A DNA stretch of 64,000 nucleotides from Epiperipatus broadwayi (taxonomy: Eukaryota; Onychophora; Udeonychophora; Euonychophora; Peripatidae). The notes beneath the pieces were generated by a model, which saw nothing but the letters and a program-made list of their open reading frames with translations, was not told the origin of the DNA and searched no databases. The DNA lies in contig JAQFVV010000013.1 of the NCBI GenBank assembly GCA_028023455.1, forward strand, positions 16,010,258 to 16,074,257, written 5' to 3'. Below are positions 33,141 to 47,604 of this stretch, one piece after another; positions within the stretch are counted from its first letter, which is position 1; every line of letters begins with the position of its first letter. The position numbers and the translations under genes were made by a program.

Positions 33141-35960
33141 TATATATATAAAAATACTTTTTATATACTATATAAATTTATTTTTTTAATAATAGCATGA
33201 TGTTTTAAAATACATAATATGCTTACATTTATTATCAATACATTTTTATATAAGAATAATTACAATCAACCATTTTGTAAATTTGTCTAGATAATTACAA
33301 GTTTTTGAATTATGGAGTTTGGATTAATGGAAGCCTAACCTGTAATAAAGTTAGAATAGATTGGGGGAAGGGTATAACTCTTAATTGCATTAAAGAAAAA
33401 AAATTCATATGTATAATGAGAGCAAAACTATCAAATTTTCTTATAAACAAAACATAATTTTATTAGGACATGAAAAACATAAATAATAGTAAAAAATTGA
33501 TCATAAAATGATTTGTATTTTGTAAGTTAAATACTTCATATGTAATTAATAGAATAATGCAATATAGCAATCATATAATAAATATTTCTCACGTTATAAT
33601 TGAAATTTACATCTCCTCAAGTGCATTTCACATGTTTACATATTTCAATAATCGTTTTGAAGATTATAATCACTAACAATAAATTAAAATAATCTTAGAA
33701 AAAACATTAACTATATATATATAATCAAAAAGAATAAAATCTGCAAATAAACTTTTATCAGTTAAATTAAAACTTTTGTTTATCTTTTCTTTCAATGACT
33801 CTTATTTATATCAATCAATCTTTATTGTAGTGTTCTCAAGATAAATATTGCTTGAAGATAAAAAGCTTTCATTCCTTTTAGTATCATGTTTCTGATTAAT
33901 TTCAAAGAAGATTCAATCAGTAGCCATTATCGCAGGAGGATGGATTTCATTTAAAGCAGTACATTTAACAAGGAAAACAAATTTTTCAAATAATGCATCA
34001 TTGACAAGTTAGTTTTGATAAACATGATATTCCATATTATATTCATTTTAGCATTACAAACTCGTTCTTGTAAAAATTAGTCTCAACTTTAAATACAATT
34101 TATAATTTATTCATATTGGTTATTTTCCCCCTCCATTTTATTATGGTGTGGAAATTATTATTATCTAAAATCTATATATGTATAATTATTATTATTATTT
34201 TTTCTTTTAAAATACTTTCAATTCTATTTATACAAGCCTAACTTCAATCCTACCAAATTTCCAATAAATTTTCTAACCTTTTTTTTGGTTCTTTTCTAGG
34301 AATCAATCATATGACTGTATATTTTAAAACTCCTGAACAATGAGAATTGACTAGTACATGATTACCATATTTTTTAACATCACCAAGCAAACAACTGTTC
34401 CTTTGGGACAGCAGTAAATGACCAATAAAAACGAATTAAATTTATTTAGAATATACCAATTAACATGTATGTATATCAAATCCCATTAAAATTTTCATCA
34501 AAACTGTATTCACTGCTTGGCATTTATGAATCTAAATAAGTAAATATAAAAGGGCTATAATCCAATGCAATTAAAGTAATAGGTGGAACAGATATATCCA
34601 AAATTTATCTTTTCATAAAAAAAAAACATATTTGTTACTGCTGAGATTTACAATATAATAGTTTAGAAATTACAATTATCATTCTTATATTTCAAACATA
34701 TGATTGAAAGCATTAAAAAAAACATAAAAATGATACTTAATATGCATTTTAACTTTATCAGATCTCTTCAGTTAGAACAAGCTAATCATAAATCTCAGCA
34801 TATACCAGCATCCTAAATTTATTTTATGTATATTAAATAAATTCACTTTTCAAGAGCATGAGTGAAAGAAAGTGAAATTGTGTATATAATTAGTAAAAAA
34901 ATATATTTGACATGTAATGATAGTAAATCACTACTAAGTTTAGTTTACTCTTAACAAAATTGTCACCGAAGTGCTAAAATAACAGATCTTGATCAATTAC
35001 AATCCTAGTTTTATAATTAAATAATAATATAAAGATAATTATTTGTCATTGGTGAAAATCAATGATAAATTATCACTGCAAATTCAGGTGTTTATTGATT
35101 GATTGGTGTCCTTTGTCACTTTTGGGAGTCAAAAAACTTGCATTTCCGCAGATTATTTATTATTTGTTAAGATGATTTAAGTATGTTATACACGAGTTTT
35201 CAAGAAATACAATTCACTATTAATTTTATTCACATCTTCAATAAGTGTATGTTTTGAAAATATAGTTGATTAAATCATCATTCAACTGTCTTAAAATCTC
35301 TTGAATGAGATAGCAACTTATTTGCAAGAATGCAAATTTCTCTTATTTTATTAAATACTTTTTTGATTATTAAAGATTACTTTTAACAATTTTTTTCTTT
35401 CCAAATATAGTTTTTAAAGCTGGCATATATTTTTTAAATAATTTTAAAAGACTTCTCACAACTTTTGATTTGAAATTTCACAAAAAATTTTAAATGCGTT
35501 GTGGTAAGACTTATGATAAAAGTCAACCATATTGGCTAAATAATTAATTTTTAATTCTTCACTTTAAAAACAATTGCTTCAATTTTCAGTGGAAAGTAAA
35601 AAATCTAATTTTATTATCAAAAGATTTCATTTGCTAGTATAATAAAATTAGTCATATCTTTAATAACATTTTGAAAAACTAACAGAAGAATTTTTAAAAT
35701 TTATTGCTTGGCAGTATGGATGTATATATACCTTTGGTCAATTTAATTCTTTTTCACACATTTAGCATAAAATTTTCATAATAAAAATTTAGTTAGATAG
35801 TTCTAAACAAATAAATACACACTGTTAGTACCTGATTAATATGGTAAATTCCTCTATGAATATAGAAATTATAATTACTTCTGTATAATAATTTAAAGTA
35901 AAATACTTTCTATAAATTTTATTATTACAACAAAATAAAAGTTTCATGATTAAATATTAC
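33141..35960. other. CAD intron, nothing recognised
   Basis: A+T-rich, no gene or repeat structure I can support. Confidence 0.5.
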
Positions 35961-36230
35961 CTTGAATTCCAGGTATCCCTTGTTCTTTTAACCAACAGGA
36001 GAGAGATTTTACTGAATTCCAATGACTATAGTCTTCTATAAGATCTCCAATTATTAAAGCAGAGACCCAAATTTTAGATGATTCAAACCATCGTAAAAGA
36101 CCAAATTCATCCTTTTCTTCTTGTGGAATTCCATAATTGCCAATTAATGGATATGTTAAAATCAAAATTTGGGAGCAGTAGGAAGGATCACTCAATGATT
36201 CTGGATAGCCAACCATTCCAGTTTGAAACA
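35961..36230 (-). CDS. CAD: CAD exon: N-terminal GATase subdomain
   Basis: 270 nt encode [17 protein letters not shown], then [24 protein letters not shown] and KEQGIPGIQ. These are near-invariant blocks of the N-terminal small-subunit domain of CAD. The acceptor is TTAG ending at 36231, the donor GTAATA from 35960. The exon starts with two bases of a split Val codon, so an upstream exon must supply the initiator and the usual 25-30 residues around EDG...FG. I found no such exon between 36231 and the right edge that I can defend; it is either very short and diverged or outside the window. The internal Met at residue 4 is not a plausible start. Confidence 0.96.
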
Positions 36231-39200
36231 CTAATTTAGAAAAATGAAATTGCTATTTAGCTAACAGAAAACAGAAAATTTTTGTAAAAAAAAAAAAAGG
36301 GGGAGGAGGGATAGTAGACTAAAAAATAAATAAATATTTGTTTGTTTTCTTTACTTTTTAAGTTAATGGAAGTAAGAAAAAAATTAAAATTTAAAAAAAT
36401 TAGTATTATAGGATAGATATTTAATATTGACTAATAGAGTTTGATAGTAGATATAATAATATTTAAAAAAAGTAACATTTTTCAAAAATAATATAATAAA
36501 TAAATATAAAAGCTATAAAATTACAGGTTACGTATGAACTATATAAAATTGTCTGAATTGTAAAATTAAATACAATTAGAGTATTGATACTATAATATAA
36601 AAAAAATCAGATTTAAATAATTTTAATTTTGCTAGTTTTTAATATGTATGTAAATTTTATTTTGTATGTAATCCTTAAATATTGCGTGTGTGTGTGTTAC
36701 AACTCTTAAAAAGATTATTGGATAGTTGAAACTATTAGCTATTTTCAGAAATGTGATGTATTAAAAATGCACAGAAGAGCATATTAGTATTATTTATTGA
36801 CATTAATACTAAAAAAAAGCATAATAATTTTCCTATAATTATAAAAAAATTAGCTTAAACAACATTATTGTTTATTATATTTATTATTGCTTTTCTTGAA
36901 TTTGAGCTAAAGTTTCTTTGGTAAGTCTTTCACCATTTTCTTTAACTTATTGTATTTCATCATCTAAATGACATGGATTATATCTTTGCATTACCAGAAT
37001 TATGCACTGTACAGTCACATTCCTATCCTTTACTTGTAAGCATAGCAACTTTGGGCCCAATTTGATTTTTCTATCAATCTTTGTTCTTCTTCTTCAGATT
37101 TAGAATGCCCATATTCATTTACAAAGTGGCTGCTAATGACGATAAAAAAATTAATATTTGTGATTAATTGGAGATCCATTAATGAAATAATGATATATAT
37201 TTTTAATTGTAAAAGTATTTTTAAAAATGAAGAATTTTTGTAAAAATACATGTTAAAGAAACTATCAAAAAAAAGAGCTTCTATATTATATAAATTGCAA
37301 GCATTATAATGTACCACACATATCTATTTATTAAAAAAACAGTTGCACAAGTCACTAAAGGCTCAATTTGATTTCTTGTTCTGGAAGACAAAGACTAAAA
37401 CACATGGTACAGGTCTCTCACTTCCAGTGCTAAAGCTTCTTATGAATTCCTGAGTATGATTATTTTATTTACACTTTAATATCATTTAATTTAGAAGAGA
37501 TTTGAACTCAGACTTTCAAGCTCCCTACAGCTACCCACTCCATCTTATATAACTGCTACACATGACCACATATATGTGAAAACGATAAATGATCTCCAAT
37601 ATACATATATAAGCCAGAGTTCAAATCCCTTTGAAATTACATTAAATTCAGTACATACAGTATACTTGTATTTAATATCATTTATTAATTTCTTTTCCTT
37701 TGATCTTTTATTTGTATATAAAAAAAATTCTAATATAAAGAATCTCCAGACATTTAAAACTATTGTACTGAAAGCATAACTACTATAAAATTCTAATAGA
37801 ATTGTATGGTTAAACAATGTGTAGCTAATAAAAGTGGTAATGTAAATATCACAATTAGCCCATCTTTTTACATATTATTTTCAATGACTGGTTCTCATAT
37901 CAGAATTTTTTTGCAACAAATTAAGACTTTAGTTAAATACAAAATTATACATTTAATATATTTATTATAAAATCATCAGAATGATTTCTAGAAAGTATTT
38001 CCAAGAATGAAAAAAGTTCAGAGATCATATCCCATCCACTTAAAAAAAAACAAAAAAACAATGGACTGTAGGACTATGTTAATAGACAGATTATTAATGA
38101 AAACTAGCAAAACTCAAAATTATAGGTAATTGATCAAAACCAAATTTTTAACATCATAAAGAAAACAAAAACAATTATATATTATCATGATTGGAATAAA
38201 AGAGAATTAATGCTGAAAAGCATTAAACAAATATAAATGCTTTTTTAGATAAATTAAACAAGTTGCAATGCTTTTTAGATAAAGAAAGATCACCAGGTGA
38301 GAAAATGAAGATGCTGTCAAGTTTATCCATATAAAATCATTAGAAGAGTTTTCAAGCTTTTAAAAATCTGCCAATATTAAAAAGAAAGTGAGAACTGCTT
38401 GTCTTATTTTCACACTTCATTGTTTCAATAGAAAACAAAAAAATCTCTATCATAGCTCTTAACTGAAAGAATCAGGTAAAAACTTATGGAGCAAAAAAAA
38501 TGCAGGAAAAGATAATTTCAGTCTTGGGTAGATAATAGTAACTTGAAATGTGACATTCTAAAGATTATAGAATAATTTACAGAAAAATATTCTTTCAATT
38601 AATTATATAAAAGTGTCACAAAATTTAATACAAAAAAATTGAATAGTTCATCACCAGAAGTGACAGATTGGGCAATTCAGGGATTTTAGCTCTTCAGTCT
38701 GCCATTCAACTACAGCAATAAACTGCACAGAAACAAGAATTGCTAAGAATGAATCATGAACCAACAAGTCATCAAAAATTTCAAATTTATATCTCCTACA
38801 GTTTTAGATAGCACGAGTGCAAAAATATTTTTTGTGTAAACTTCAACCTTTTTAATTAACAAATAAATTTCACTAAATGAATATTAATTATACAAAGCAT
38901 TGTACACATTTTTTAAAGCCTGTATAAGTGCTATTGTCTTTCTAAATTGGAATAACTCTTACTATTTTTTGATTCAAAAATTTTACATACAGTGAAGAAT
39001 TATATTAGAATTTTTTATTTGGAGCAATAAAATTTGAAAATGACAAAAATAGCACAGGAACTTATCCATGATTAGTTAAGAGTATATGGATCTAATTTAA
39101 TAGAATAATATTCAAGTACAATTCATCAACAATTGGGGGGGGGGGGGATAAGATATAAACATTGTTGACACAATTAAACCACAGAAACAATGATTCTTGA

Positions 39201-41640
39201 CCAATTGAATAGCAATTTTATCAGTGATAAAATATACAATCATCTAAAATTTGAAACTAAAGTAATTACCATTATTTGCATGTTGTATTTAAAAATAATT
39301 AGTATGTAATGACTTTAATAAAATAGTGATGCAATCATTAAGGAATGATAATATTCAATATTTATTGTGTGAAGTAACCCACAACTGAGGATTGGGCTAT
39401 AAACAAATCTTGATTTTGAAACAGAGAAAAGAAATTATAATAAAAATTATGTTCTACTAATTGAAAGTTTGTGAAACATTATATATATAATACTAGACAA
39501 AATAATACATAATAAAACAAATCCTGGGAATTAATTCTATAATTTTCAATCTACCAATATATAAATAAATAAAAACATCTAATATATGTTGTCATTTTCA
39601 TTGGTATTTACAGTTAGAATTTAAAATATCAAAATCTCATTAATATCACAATTAACATTTTAATATACATCAACTATAAATAAAATTTATTCATAACTGT
39701 TTTAAGATGTCAATTATCAATTTTATTTAAAACTGACATATTACACAATTTTATAAAAAAGACAGCACTATGGCAATTTAATATAAGAAATTGACCATTC
39801 AAAATGACATATTCTCATGGCCAGTCACTTTTACTTTTTACAAAATGGAACTTTATAATAGGAAAATTTTAAAGCACAAGACAATAAGCGTATTATAGTT
39901 ATAGTCATCACTATGAATGAAATTAAGAGGAAATGAAAGCTTTATCAATCAAAAAGTGCACCTACATATGTGGTAGAGTATGAGAGCAAGGTTTTCAGTA
40001 AGAGAACAATGGTTTTAGAACAGTGACTAAAGTACATTTAAATTTTTCATTAATAATTAGAGAATCTGGAGAAGTGAAACAACATATGGTAAAATCGAAT
40101 CGTTTGAGGCTACAAATGTTATATAAAGTATATATGACAAAAACAAATCTCTGAACAAATAACTAAAGCAAAATTGAACATAAATATTGGCAAAAATAAA
40201 TACTACATAATTTTAAAAATCAAAATATCTATAGTTATTAGTCAACCATTCTTTTTTTAAAATTTAACAAATTAAGTATTTAAAAAATGTTAGAGAAATA
40301 GCACTTATTAAATTCTATTTAAAGTTGTCCTATCAATATTTCCAGATTAGTTTGGGAGTATAAATAGCATTATACAGATGGTAAAAGTGGAGTAAAATAA
40401 ATAATTTGCTCTTAAAAAGCATTGTGTAAGCTGAGGTCATATGGTAATTTTTTGTATAAAATAAAGAAATCATAAAGGATAAGTTGGAAAGATCAGTAGA
40501 AAGAAGGTAAAAAGAGAAAAAAAGCAACAAATGTATTAACAGCCAGCAAGATCTAAGTCATCAGAATACAGCATTAAAAAAAAAAATATATATACATATT
40601 GATAAGTTCCCTTTTAAAATATCTTAAAACTAAAAAAATAAAATGAAATAAAATAAATTTATTGATGAAAATGCAAAATAATTTGTATCCATTACAGTTA
40701 AATATGACTTGTCATTACAGAACCTATAATTATTTTATAATTTTTTAAAAATAATACTATCAAAGACATGCTTTAATATTAAAAAAATAAAGCGTTAAAT
40801 CATTTTACTGAATTAATCATAATTTGAAAGCAGTGTAGTTTTTCATACTATTTTAACATTCAACCATTAATTAAAACTGCTGTTACTCAAGTTTATGAAA
40901 CATTTCTATTTTCATAATTGTTATTCTACACATGTACTTTTGTGTGCATTGATAGAGAGGCCGTCTCTGAAGTCTTACGATCAATAGATCACAGTTACAA
41001 GTCTATTATGTCTAATGCTCAAACTTCTTATGAACTCCTGAGTAACAAACTATTCCATTATTTATTTAAGATACATTTTAATACTAGTGTTCATCTAATA
41101 TCTATCCAAGTCAGTAAAGAAAAAGATCGTAACCTATTAGACATTTTCAAAATATGTTTTTCATTTATGGATTAATGATAATATAAAATTAATTAAATTT
41201 TATGTTTTTTATTCTTTCTATAGCAATCTTGCTTGTCAAAAATCTTAATAGTCTCTTCAAGGAATTACACTTAATTTCATCCATATTTTGAAAGCTTAAC
41301 TAATTTTTTATAGACACCATGGTATTGAAAGCTTAAATATATGCACTAACTTCAGTAATAATTTGCTATTTGCTTAGACAATTTATTTTAGTAACTTAAA
41401 AATTAGAAATGTTTCATAAATTTTAATAAGACTACACCATTAAGATGCATTCATGTCCTAATACATTCACATGTTTATTATAATAATACATATATTCAGT
41501 TGTAAGTGTTGAATGCCAGCATAAAGCATAGAGAACCAGCTTGAAAAAAGCATGACCCAGATCAATGTTTTCATGGGGAGGGGGGTTATATTTTACTCAT
41601 GATAAAACTACTTAAGATCTTTTTTAAAAAAATTATTGTT
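36231..41640. other. A+T-rich non-coding stretch upstream of the last CAD exon seen
   Basis: Probably the first CAD intron. Contains a (GT)n run near 36682, a family B fragment (37484-37616), and a run of about 12 G at 39136-39147. No exon with the CAD N-terminal EDG...FG pattern was found. Confidence 0.4.
37484..37616 (-). mobile_element. Family B repeat fragment (tRNA-like part and end of hammerhead)
   Basis: Minus strand: UAUGUAUAUUGGAGAUC, the 3' part of the family B hammerhead (stem III and second stem I strand), then ATTTATC, GGTCATGTG, a block with ATAAGATGGAGTG and GAGCTTGAAAG, and the B-box GAGTTCAAATC (37499-37509). The 5' half of the ribozyme motif is missing, so the copy begins close to the predicted cleavage region. 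Confidence 0.6.
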
Positions 41641-41657
41641 TGCAGATATAGATAGCA

Positions 41658-42532
41658 ATGTTTTTTTGCCGGTTGCGTACGCATTTGATGAAAAATTGCC
41701 CTGGGAGATTATGCAATCATTGCAATCTTAGAAGGTCAAAATTCCACCAATGTGATGGAACTGCTTCAATGATCAAGCATACTACTTTATATTCTTATGA
41801 AGATGCACAACAATCACAATCAGATGACATACTTATGTTAGATCACTCAGAACTTAACAAAATGCCAGATTTGCAAACTCCAAAATATACACAACCTCAA
41901 ACAACTAATCTCTTGTTATCAGATCAAACCGATTTAACAGAAACTTCAGCGACTCTAAGTTCAGATCTGGGAATTCAAGAAACCAGACTGATTTCTCCTG
42001 ATACTGAAGCTGTTTCGTCATACACTGAAGAGTTTGCTTTGTTTCGTCCCAAGTACAAAAAAAAATCAATAAAGTGGGAAAAAGCATCTAAAAGCTCCCC
42101 ATCCTTTTTTCTTTCAGATGCACACTCGAACTCAGAAAAAAGTTATACAGAAAATGATCAATGTCGAAAATTAAGAGAAAGAAGTTAAAATCAGGTAATC
42201 ATGAACTGATGGTAGTTTTGCCTCAATTATTAAACTCTGCGGATAAGATCAATGAAAATCAGGAAAATATAATCATGAATACTGACATTTGCAAACAGGA
42301 TCTTTTAAAGGTACTAGAAGACAAAGAAACGCAAAGTGACCGATATCATCAAGACAAGGATGTAGAACAGAAAATTAGTGAAACTGACAATCTTGAAATG
42401 ATACAGAACAATCTAGAAACAACAGTTTCTAATGATGAAGTCGAGACAAAAAAAGCAGTGCTTACTTCAATGAAGATAGAAGCCTTATCATTTGTGACAA
42501 ATTTAAGGGTAGACGGGGTAGAACTGATATAA
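41658..42532 (+). pseudogene. Zinc-knuckle ORF relic (LINE ORF1/gag-like)
   Basis: Two overlapping frames (41658-42188 and 42161-42532) read as one protein with a frame change near 42165-42185. The start has CRLRTHLMKNC then LCNHCNLRRSKFHQC, close to two CCHC knuckles; the first lacks its leading Cys and the second has Ser where His is expected. The rest is acidic and Ser/Thr/Gln-rich with no domain I know. A 3' region with CAATAAAG at 43199-43206 resembles the LINE at the left edge. A TTGTTTGCAG just upstream could be a splice acceptor, so a cellular CCHC exon is the alternative. Confidence 0.45.
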
Positions 42533-44935
42533 AGTGTGGCTTCACCTCATCATCTCTAAGGAAATAACAGATAAAAAATTAAATGTGAAACACAGCAGAA
42601 TTATCTTAGAATCTTAATTAGGGGAAAGGTAATTATAGAAGGAACCCTATGGCATGTCATTATTTCTAGTGGGGCACAGTTCACATCAATGCAGAGAAAA
42701 CCCTGGACAGGGCATATCACTAGTGCCAGCCACAGGTGACGTATGGGCAAGCCGTTTCACTAATACTGCCAGTTTGAACATTCAGACCTTTGAGCAATTC
42801 GAAGGTTAAGAATCTAGGTTATTCTGAAAATTACTGATTAATAATGGTTTTCAAGTACGAAAACGATGCCTCAAAAATACATACCAAACTAAGTTATTGT
42901 GAATACTAGTCATGGAGGCCTCTGGGATGAGGCGGGGTTTTTGTTGCAATTGTGGTTTAAATCTCTCTGTCGTTATTATAAATTTATTGATATATACTTG
43001 ATAGAATCATGAGTTAAGTTTTCTATGACATATGAACTAAGAATGTAAATTCAAACAATTAAACTGGGGATGATGAAGCCCACTGTGGTTTCAATCTCAT
43101 GATTACCATAGATGTATCCCTATACACTTAGTAAATTCATTGATTAAACTTTGTAAAACATAAGATGTAAAAATGCAAATTCAAATTTTAAACGAAGTCA
43201 ATAAAGCTCTTTTGATAATAAAAAAAATCAAGTTAAGAATGATTTTGTTATTTTTATTTATTTTGAATGAGAATTTGCTAAGCAAATAAAAAATATTTTT
43301 TTGCATTATGTGTATTTTGTTTATTCAAAATAAAATTGAACAAATTAATACTTATAATGTAGAAACAATTACTTATTTATGATTATTTATAAATTACGAA
43401 TATGGCTTTGTGCAATTTTATTGACTGAATATTTGGGGGAAAATGAAATATATACAATATAAAAAATATTTTATTTTCTTGAATGTTTTATTGTGAATTT
43501 TTTAAAAATATTGTCATAACTTATTCTTTTATGCGAATTCTGATTCAATAGATAAAATTGCTAACCAAGATAGTCGTTCTTGCCTATGCTGATTTCACAT
43601 AAACATGACAGAACACATTGCAAAATATTTAAGCATATACATTATATATTGCTCAAAAATCTATATCATTGCACAAACAGTGCTTCTACAATTGTAATAC
43701 TACAATATGATAGGGTCTTCAATTACAGAATTTTGGCAAAAAAAAAAAAAAAGGGAACAGTAATTATGTTTGGTAAGTAATAAAAATTTTATTTTTTGAT
43801 TTTTGCATAAAGTGTAAATAATGTAAGCATAGAATCTTGATAAATAAAAAGTCTAATACATTTACACTGCCTCGGGCCAGCTCTGAAAGCATAGTATTTC
43901 CATAAAATATCGACATATTCATAATGTGATCAAAAATTTTGAATTCCAAGATCCATGTTACAAAGAGTCATATTTATAAATCAGCTGCTGCATAAATTCT
44001 ATATCTTGTATGGGTCAGAGGGTATTCATTTATTATTTAACACTCGCAAAAAGCGTTTGCACAATTTGGTTTGAAAAAGCCGATATGATTGTGATTATAA
44101 AAGAGTCATATTGTATTTAGAAATCCAATAAATAAAACTAAAAAAAAAATGAGAATAGAATTAAAAGCAGAATTGTAATAATCAAAACACCTATTATAAC
44201 ATGTTTACTTTGTAGAACAATAAGATTTATATTGATATAAAAGCTTTAAAAGTTTCACACATTTTGAAATATGGATGCATAAAAAAATATTAAAAGATTT
44301 TAGAAGCTTTTGAGATATAGTTTGACAAATAAAATTAGGAATTTTGAAATTAAATTGAAAATTGACTCCAATTTAGAGATTTGTTTAAAATGAAAGTAAA
44401 TAAAATAACTGGTAATTGTGTATAATGGGAGGATGATTTGGAAAGTCTTGCTTAGAAATTTATCTTTTATCAAAGAATATGTATGACTAGTAAAGACTTA
44501 TGTAGCTATTGAGATTTAAGACAATTTTCCAGATCAAACAATTATACTGTTTAACATTTCCATAAATATTGGTAGAAGCAATATTAGAGAAGAAAAAAAC
44601 TTAAGATTTGTGATGTGGCTTCAGAGTTTATTTATTTTGTGAGTTCTATTATAACCTATGTGAAATGTGAATTCATTAGCATTCAATAATTAATTATGAA
44701 CTATTTCCTACAACCATGTACTTATATTGAGACATGCAAGAAAATTTACAATATATTGAAATGAATAATATTCACTTCTGTGTTGAACCATGTGGTCTTC
44801 CATATAGTTGAAAGATGATTTAGTTGTGAGGATATGCTAATAAAAATAGCATTCAAAAGTTTAAAATCAAAAAAAAAATTGTTATTGCTAATAATAAAAT
44901 TTAAAAAAATATTTAAAATAAAATATTAAATATAT
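42533..44935. other. Probable LINE 3' region, then A+T-rich sequence
   Basis: 42533-43210 is somewhat less A+T-rich and is probably the 3' UTR that belongs to the preceding ORF relic. From 43220 to 44935 I see nothing apart from an A run with G's at 43739-43756. Confidence 0.4.
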
Positions 44936-47094
44936 TATAACGGTTGGGGATGATGATGAAGTTTCCAGTCTTACCGCATGCCGACAGAGCGCCACTAGGC
45001 TACTTTGAACCTAGAAAATTTATAAAGTCGACAGATACGTGCTGTTAAGACCGCAACCGCCAGCCCTAGTCACTAGCTCAAGTAGACACAGAAACTTATA
45101 TATTTAATTAAAATATATTTTTAATAATAAAGAATAATAAAAGCAATCACTGTCAGTTTTAATAACACAAAAAAAAAAGATTTTATTTACGTATATAATC
45201 AATAACGCACCAACTTTAAAATTATTATATAAGAAAAAACTATATTTTTTCATTATTATTTATTATTATTAGTTTTATTTGTTTTAACTTTTATTTTTAA
45301 TCTTAGAAATGTTGAGTATAAATGAGTTACCTAGACGCACTCACAAATTTTCAAATCACTGGACTTCAGACTAAAAATCTGCAGCCATACCAATACTCGC
45401 TTCCAGATATATATCAGCAACCAATGCAATATGAACATGTTAGCATAGAATCACGCGACAGGAATGTGCATCTGAACATGATATTATTGGAGAAAACATG
45501 AGCTTCAACCAGTATAGGAATGTGCTTCTATCTGGCGAAGGAATCATGTATGCAATATTAAGAGAAAAATGCTGCGTATGGATGAGAGAGCGGTCTTATC
45601 TTCTCAATCCATAGAACTGGAATGGGTCAACGGCACAGGAAATACCTCTGCGTCCATTTCAACGATATGACTACCTCTCTTTGGGGTCATGCATTCAGTT
45701 GGACTCGTAGCCCTAGGTGCTAACACACTTCACATTACATTGATATAAACATCTATATATCTCTCCACCATCACTGACACAACTACGAAACAAATAGTCC
45801 GAAATCAAAGCCTCTTTAAACATATATTTAAACTAGTCTAGCAGCCATCTATACTCAACTAACATTTAAATCATTTTATTAATTTAATATAAAAAAAATA
45901 TTTAGTTTACAGTATTTAACCTATTTTAAAATTATATTGCATTCAACTTATTTTTTTTCTTGTTTACACAAATAATATTTTTGACATATTTTTAAAATTT
46001 AATAATGCACAAACAATGATAAGTATTTTCATCTTTAAATTCGTTTGCAATAGCAACCCCCCACCCCATTACAAACAGATCTTACCCTTAGCATAAATGA
46101 AAACATATAACATATTTTTAAAAAGATTACGTTTCAATTTTTGATAAGACTTAAATTTTTTTAAAGTTTATAGAGTTTAGATTTGATTCAGAGAGAAAGT
46201 CTATAAATCATCTTTAAAGGAAAATAAAGTTCTGAGATTTTAAATTAAGAGTTTATAATGTTTTTTGTTTATAATGTATACTTTCCTTTCTTTCTCCGGG
46301 CTCATTCCTTCGCGATGAAGATCTGAATTTATAAAAGATCCATTTCTTGTGGGCGATGCCAATTTATGAAGATGCATTTACGAAGATTTCTGCATATGGC
46401 ACCAGTGGTTCGATCCTGAGATCCGTGAATAGGAAAGCTACCTTCGGCCGGCTGCACCGAAGGAAGCACGATGAAGCTCATTACATTTTTTGGTGATGTC
46501 GATAATATTTATTTTAACTTTTCTGCAACAGACGAAAGAATTTAAATTTTTCTAATCTCCAACTAATTATTCCCTTTGGATTTTTCTTTTTATAGTCGTC
46601 GGGCACCTTATCTCTGGAATGCATGGATTCATCAAACATATTTCATTATTTATATTTTATTGGTTAATTCAGTTTGTGGCCAAGTAGATTTTGGGTTTAT
46701 GGTTAAGTAAATTTTTCCACTGAGGTCTGTGTCCGTATCTTTGGGCGGGAAAAGCAAGTTTTTTGTTTCTATTTCATAATCATTTTCTTTTCCAAGGTCA
46801 TTTTGCCCTAAGGATCTGTTTGTAATTTTTCTTTTTAAGATTAAAAACTCTTCGCTATTATTAAAATCAAAAGGCTTTTTATTATATATTTTATTTAAAG
46901 ATTAGAATCTTTGCTTCACTTCTATAATTTATTTATTTTTTTTAAAGCTTATTTTAATATTTAAATCAATCTAACATATTAATAAATTAATAATTCGTTA
47001 TTTGTGCATTTTGATAGTTTGTTTTTAATTCTGTATTAGATAAAAAAAGTTACTATTAAAATTTGAATGTAACGCATATATATATCCCGTTACA
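44936..47094 (+). repeat. 2.16-kb direct repeat, left (LTR-like)
   Basis: Starts TATAACGGTTGGGG and ends CCCGTTACA, a near-palindromic TRTAACGG...CCGTTACA border like many Gypsy-type LTRs. Near its start TTTATAAAG (about 45018) could be a TATA box. It is about 97% identical by eye to 47605-49771. It contains no intact ORF; a 93-codon frame in the right copy is broken here by a 9-base deletion near 45600 and other changes. Confidence 0.65.
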
Positions 47095-47604
47095 TATCAC
47101 CGAACTTATAAAAAAAATGATTAAAAAAAAGATTTTAGTTAGGGTTTGTACTAATTGGTAACAGTAATACGTTAAAGATCCCTTTTTTTTTTTTTTACAC
47201 ACAATATTCAAACTATAACTTTGTGTTAACACAAAAAATATATATACTCATTTCAAAAATAATATTACTGGCTTAATTTTCAAGGCATTCATGAGTTTAT
47301 TAAACATCGGACTATAACTTTATGTTAATACAAAAAAAATATTTACTCATTTCTGAAAAAATATTACTGGCTTAATTTTCAAAGTATTCGTATTTTTTAA
47401 GTTACTAAATCATTCCTTTTCTTTTTCAAATATTAAAGTTATTTGATGATCATATTTATACCTGACAGTCACATCTTATTTTAACCTATTCTTATTATAA
47501 CTATTCTGATGTTCAGGATGCTATTCGCACTATCTCCTAAACTATTGTATTTGATCAGGGTATTTGTAGTCAATGAATATCATGCCACACGCTGGGCAGC
47601 CATT
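47095..47604. other. 510-bp segment between the direct repeats
   Basis: No ORF, no tRNA primer site beginning TGG next to the left repeat and no purine tract before the right one. It contains a 99-bp tandem repeat (ACTATAACTTT, TACTCATTTC, ATATTACTGGCTTAATTTTC) at about 47212-47310 and 47311-47395. Confidence 0.5.

Noticed and set aside
46431-46460. CAD first-exon end (GAAGGT on the minus strand)
   Set aside because: It lies in the repeated 2.16-kb LTR-like unit and does not encode the expected EDG...FG segment.
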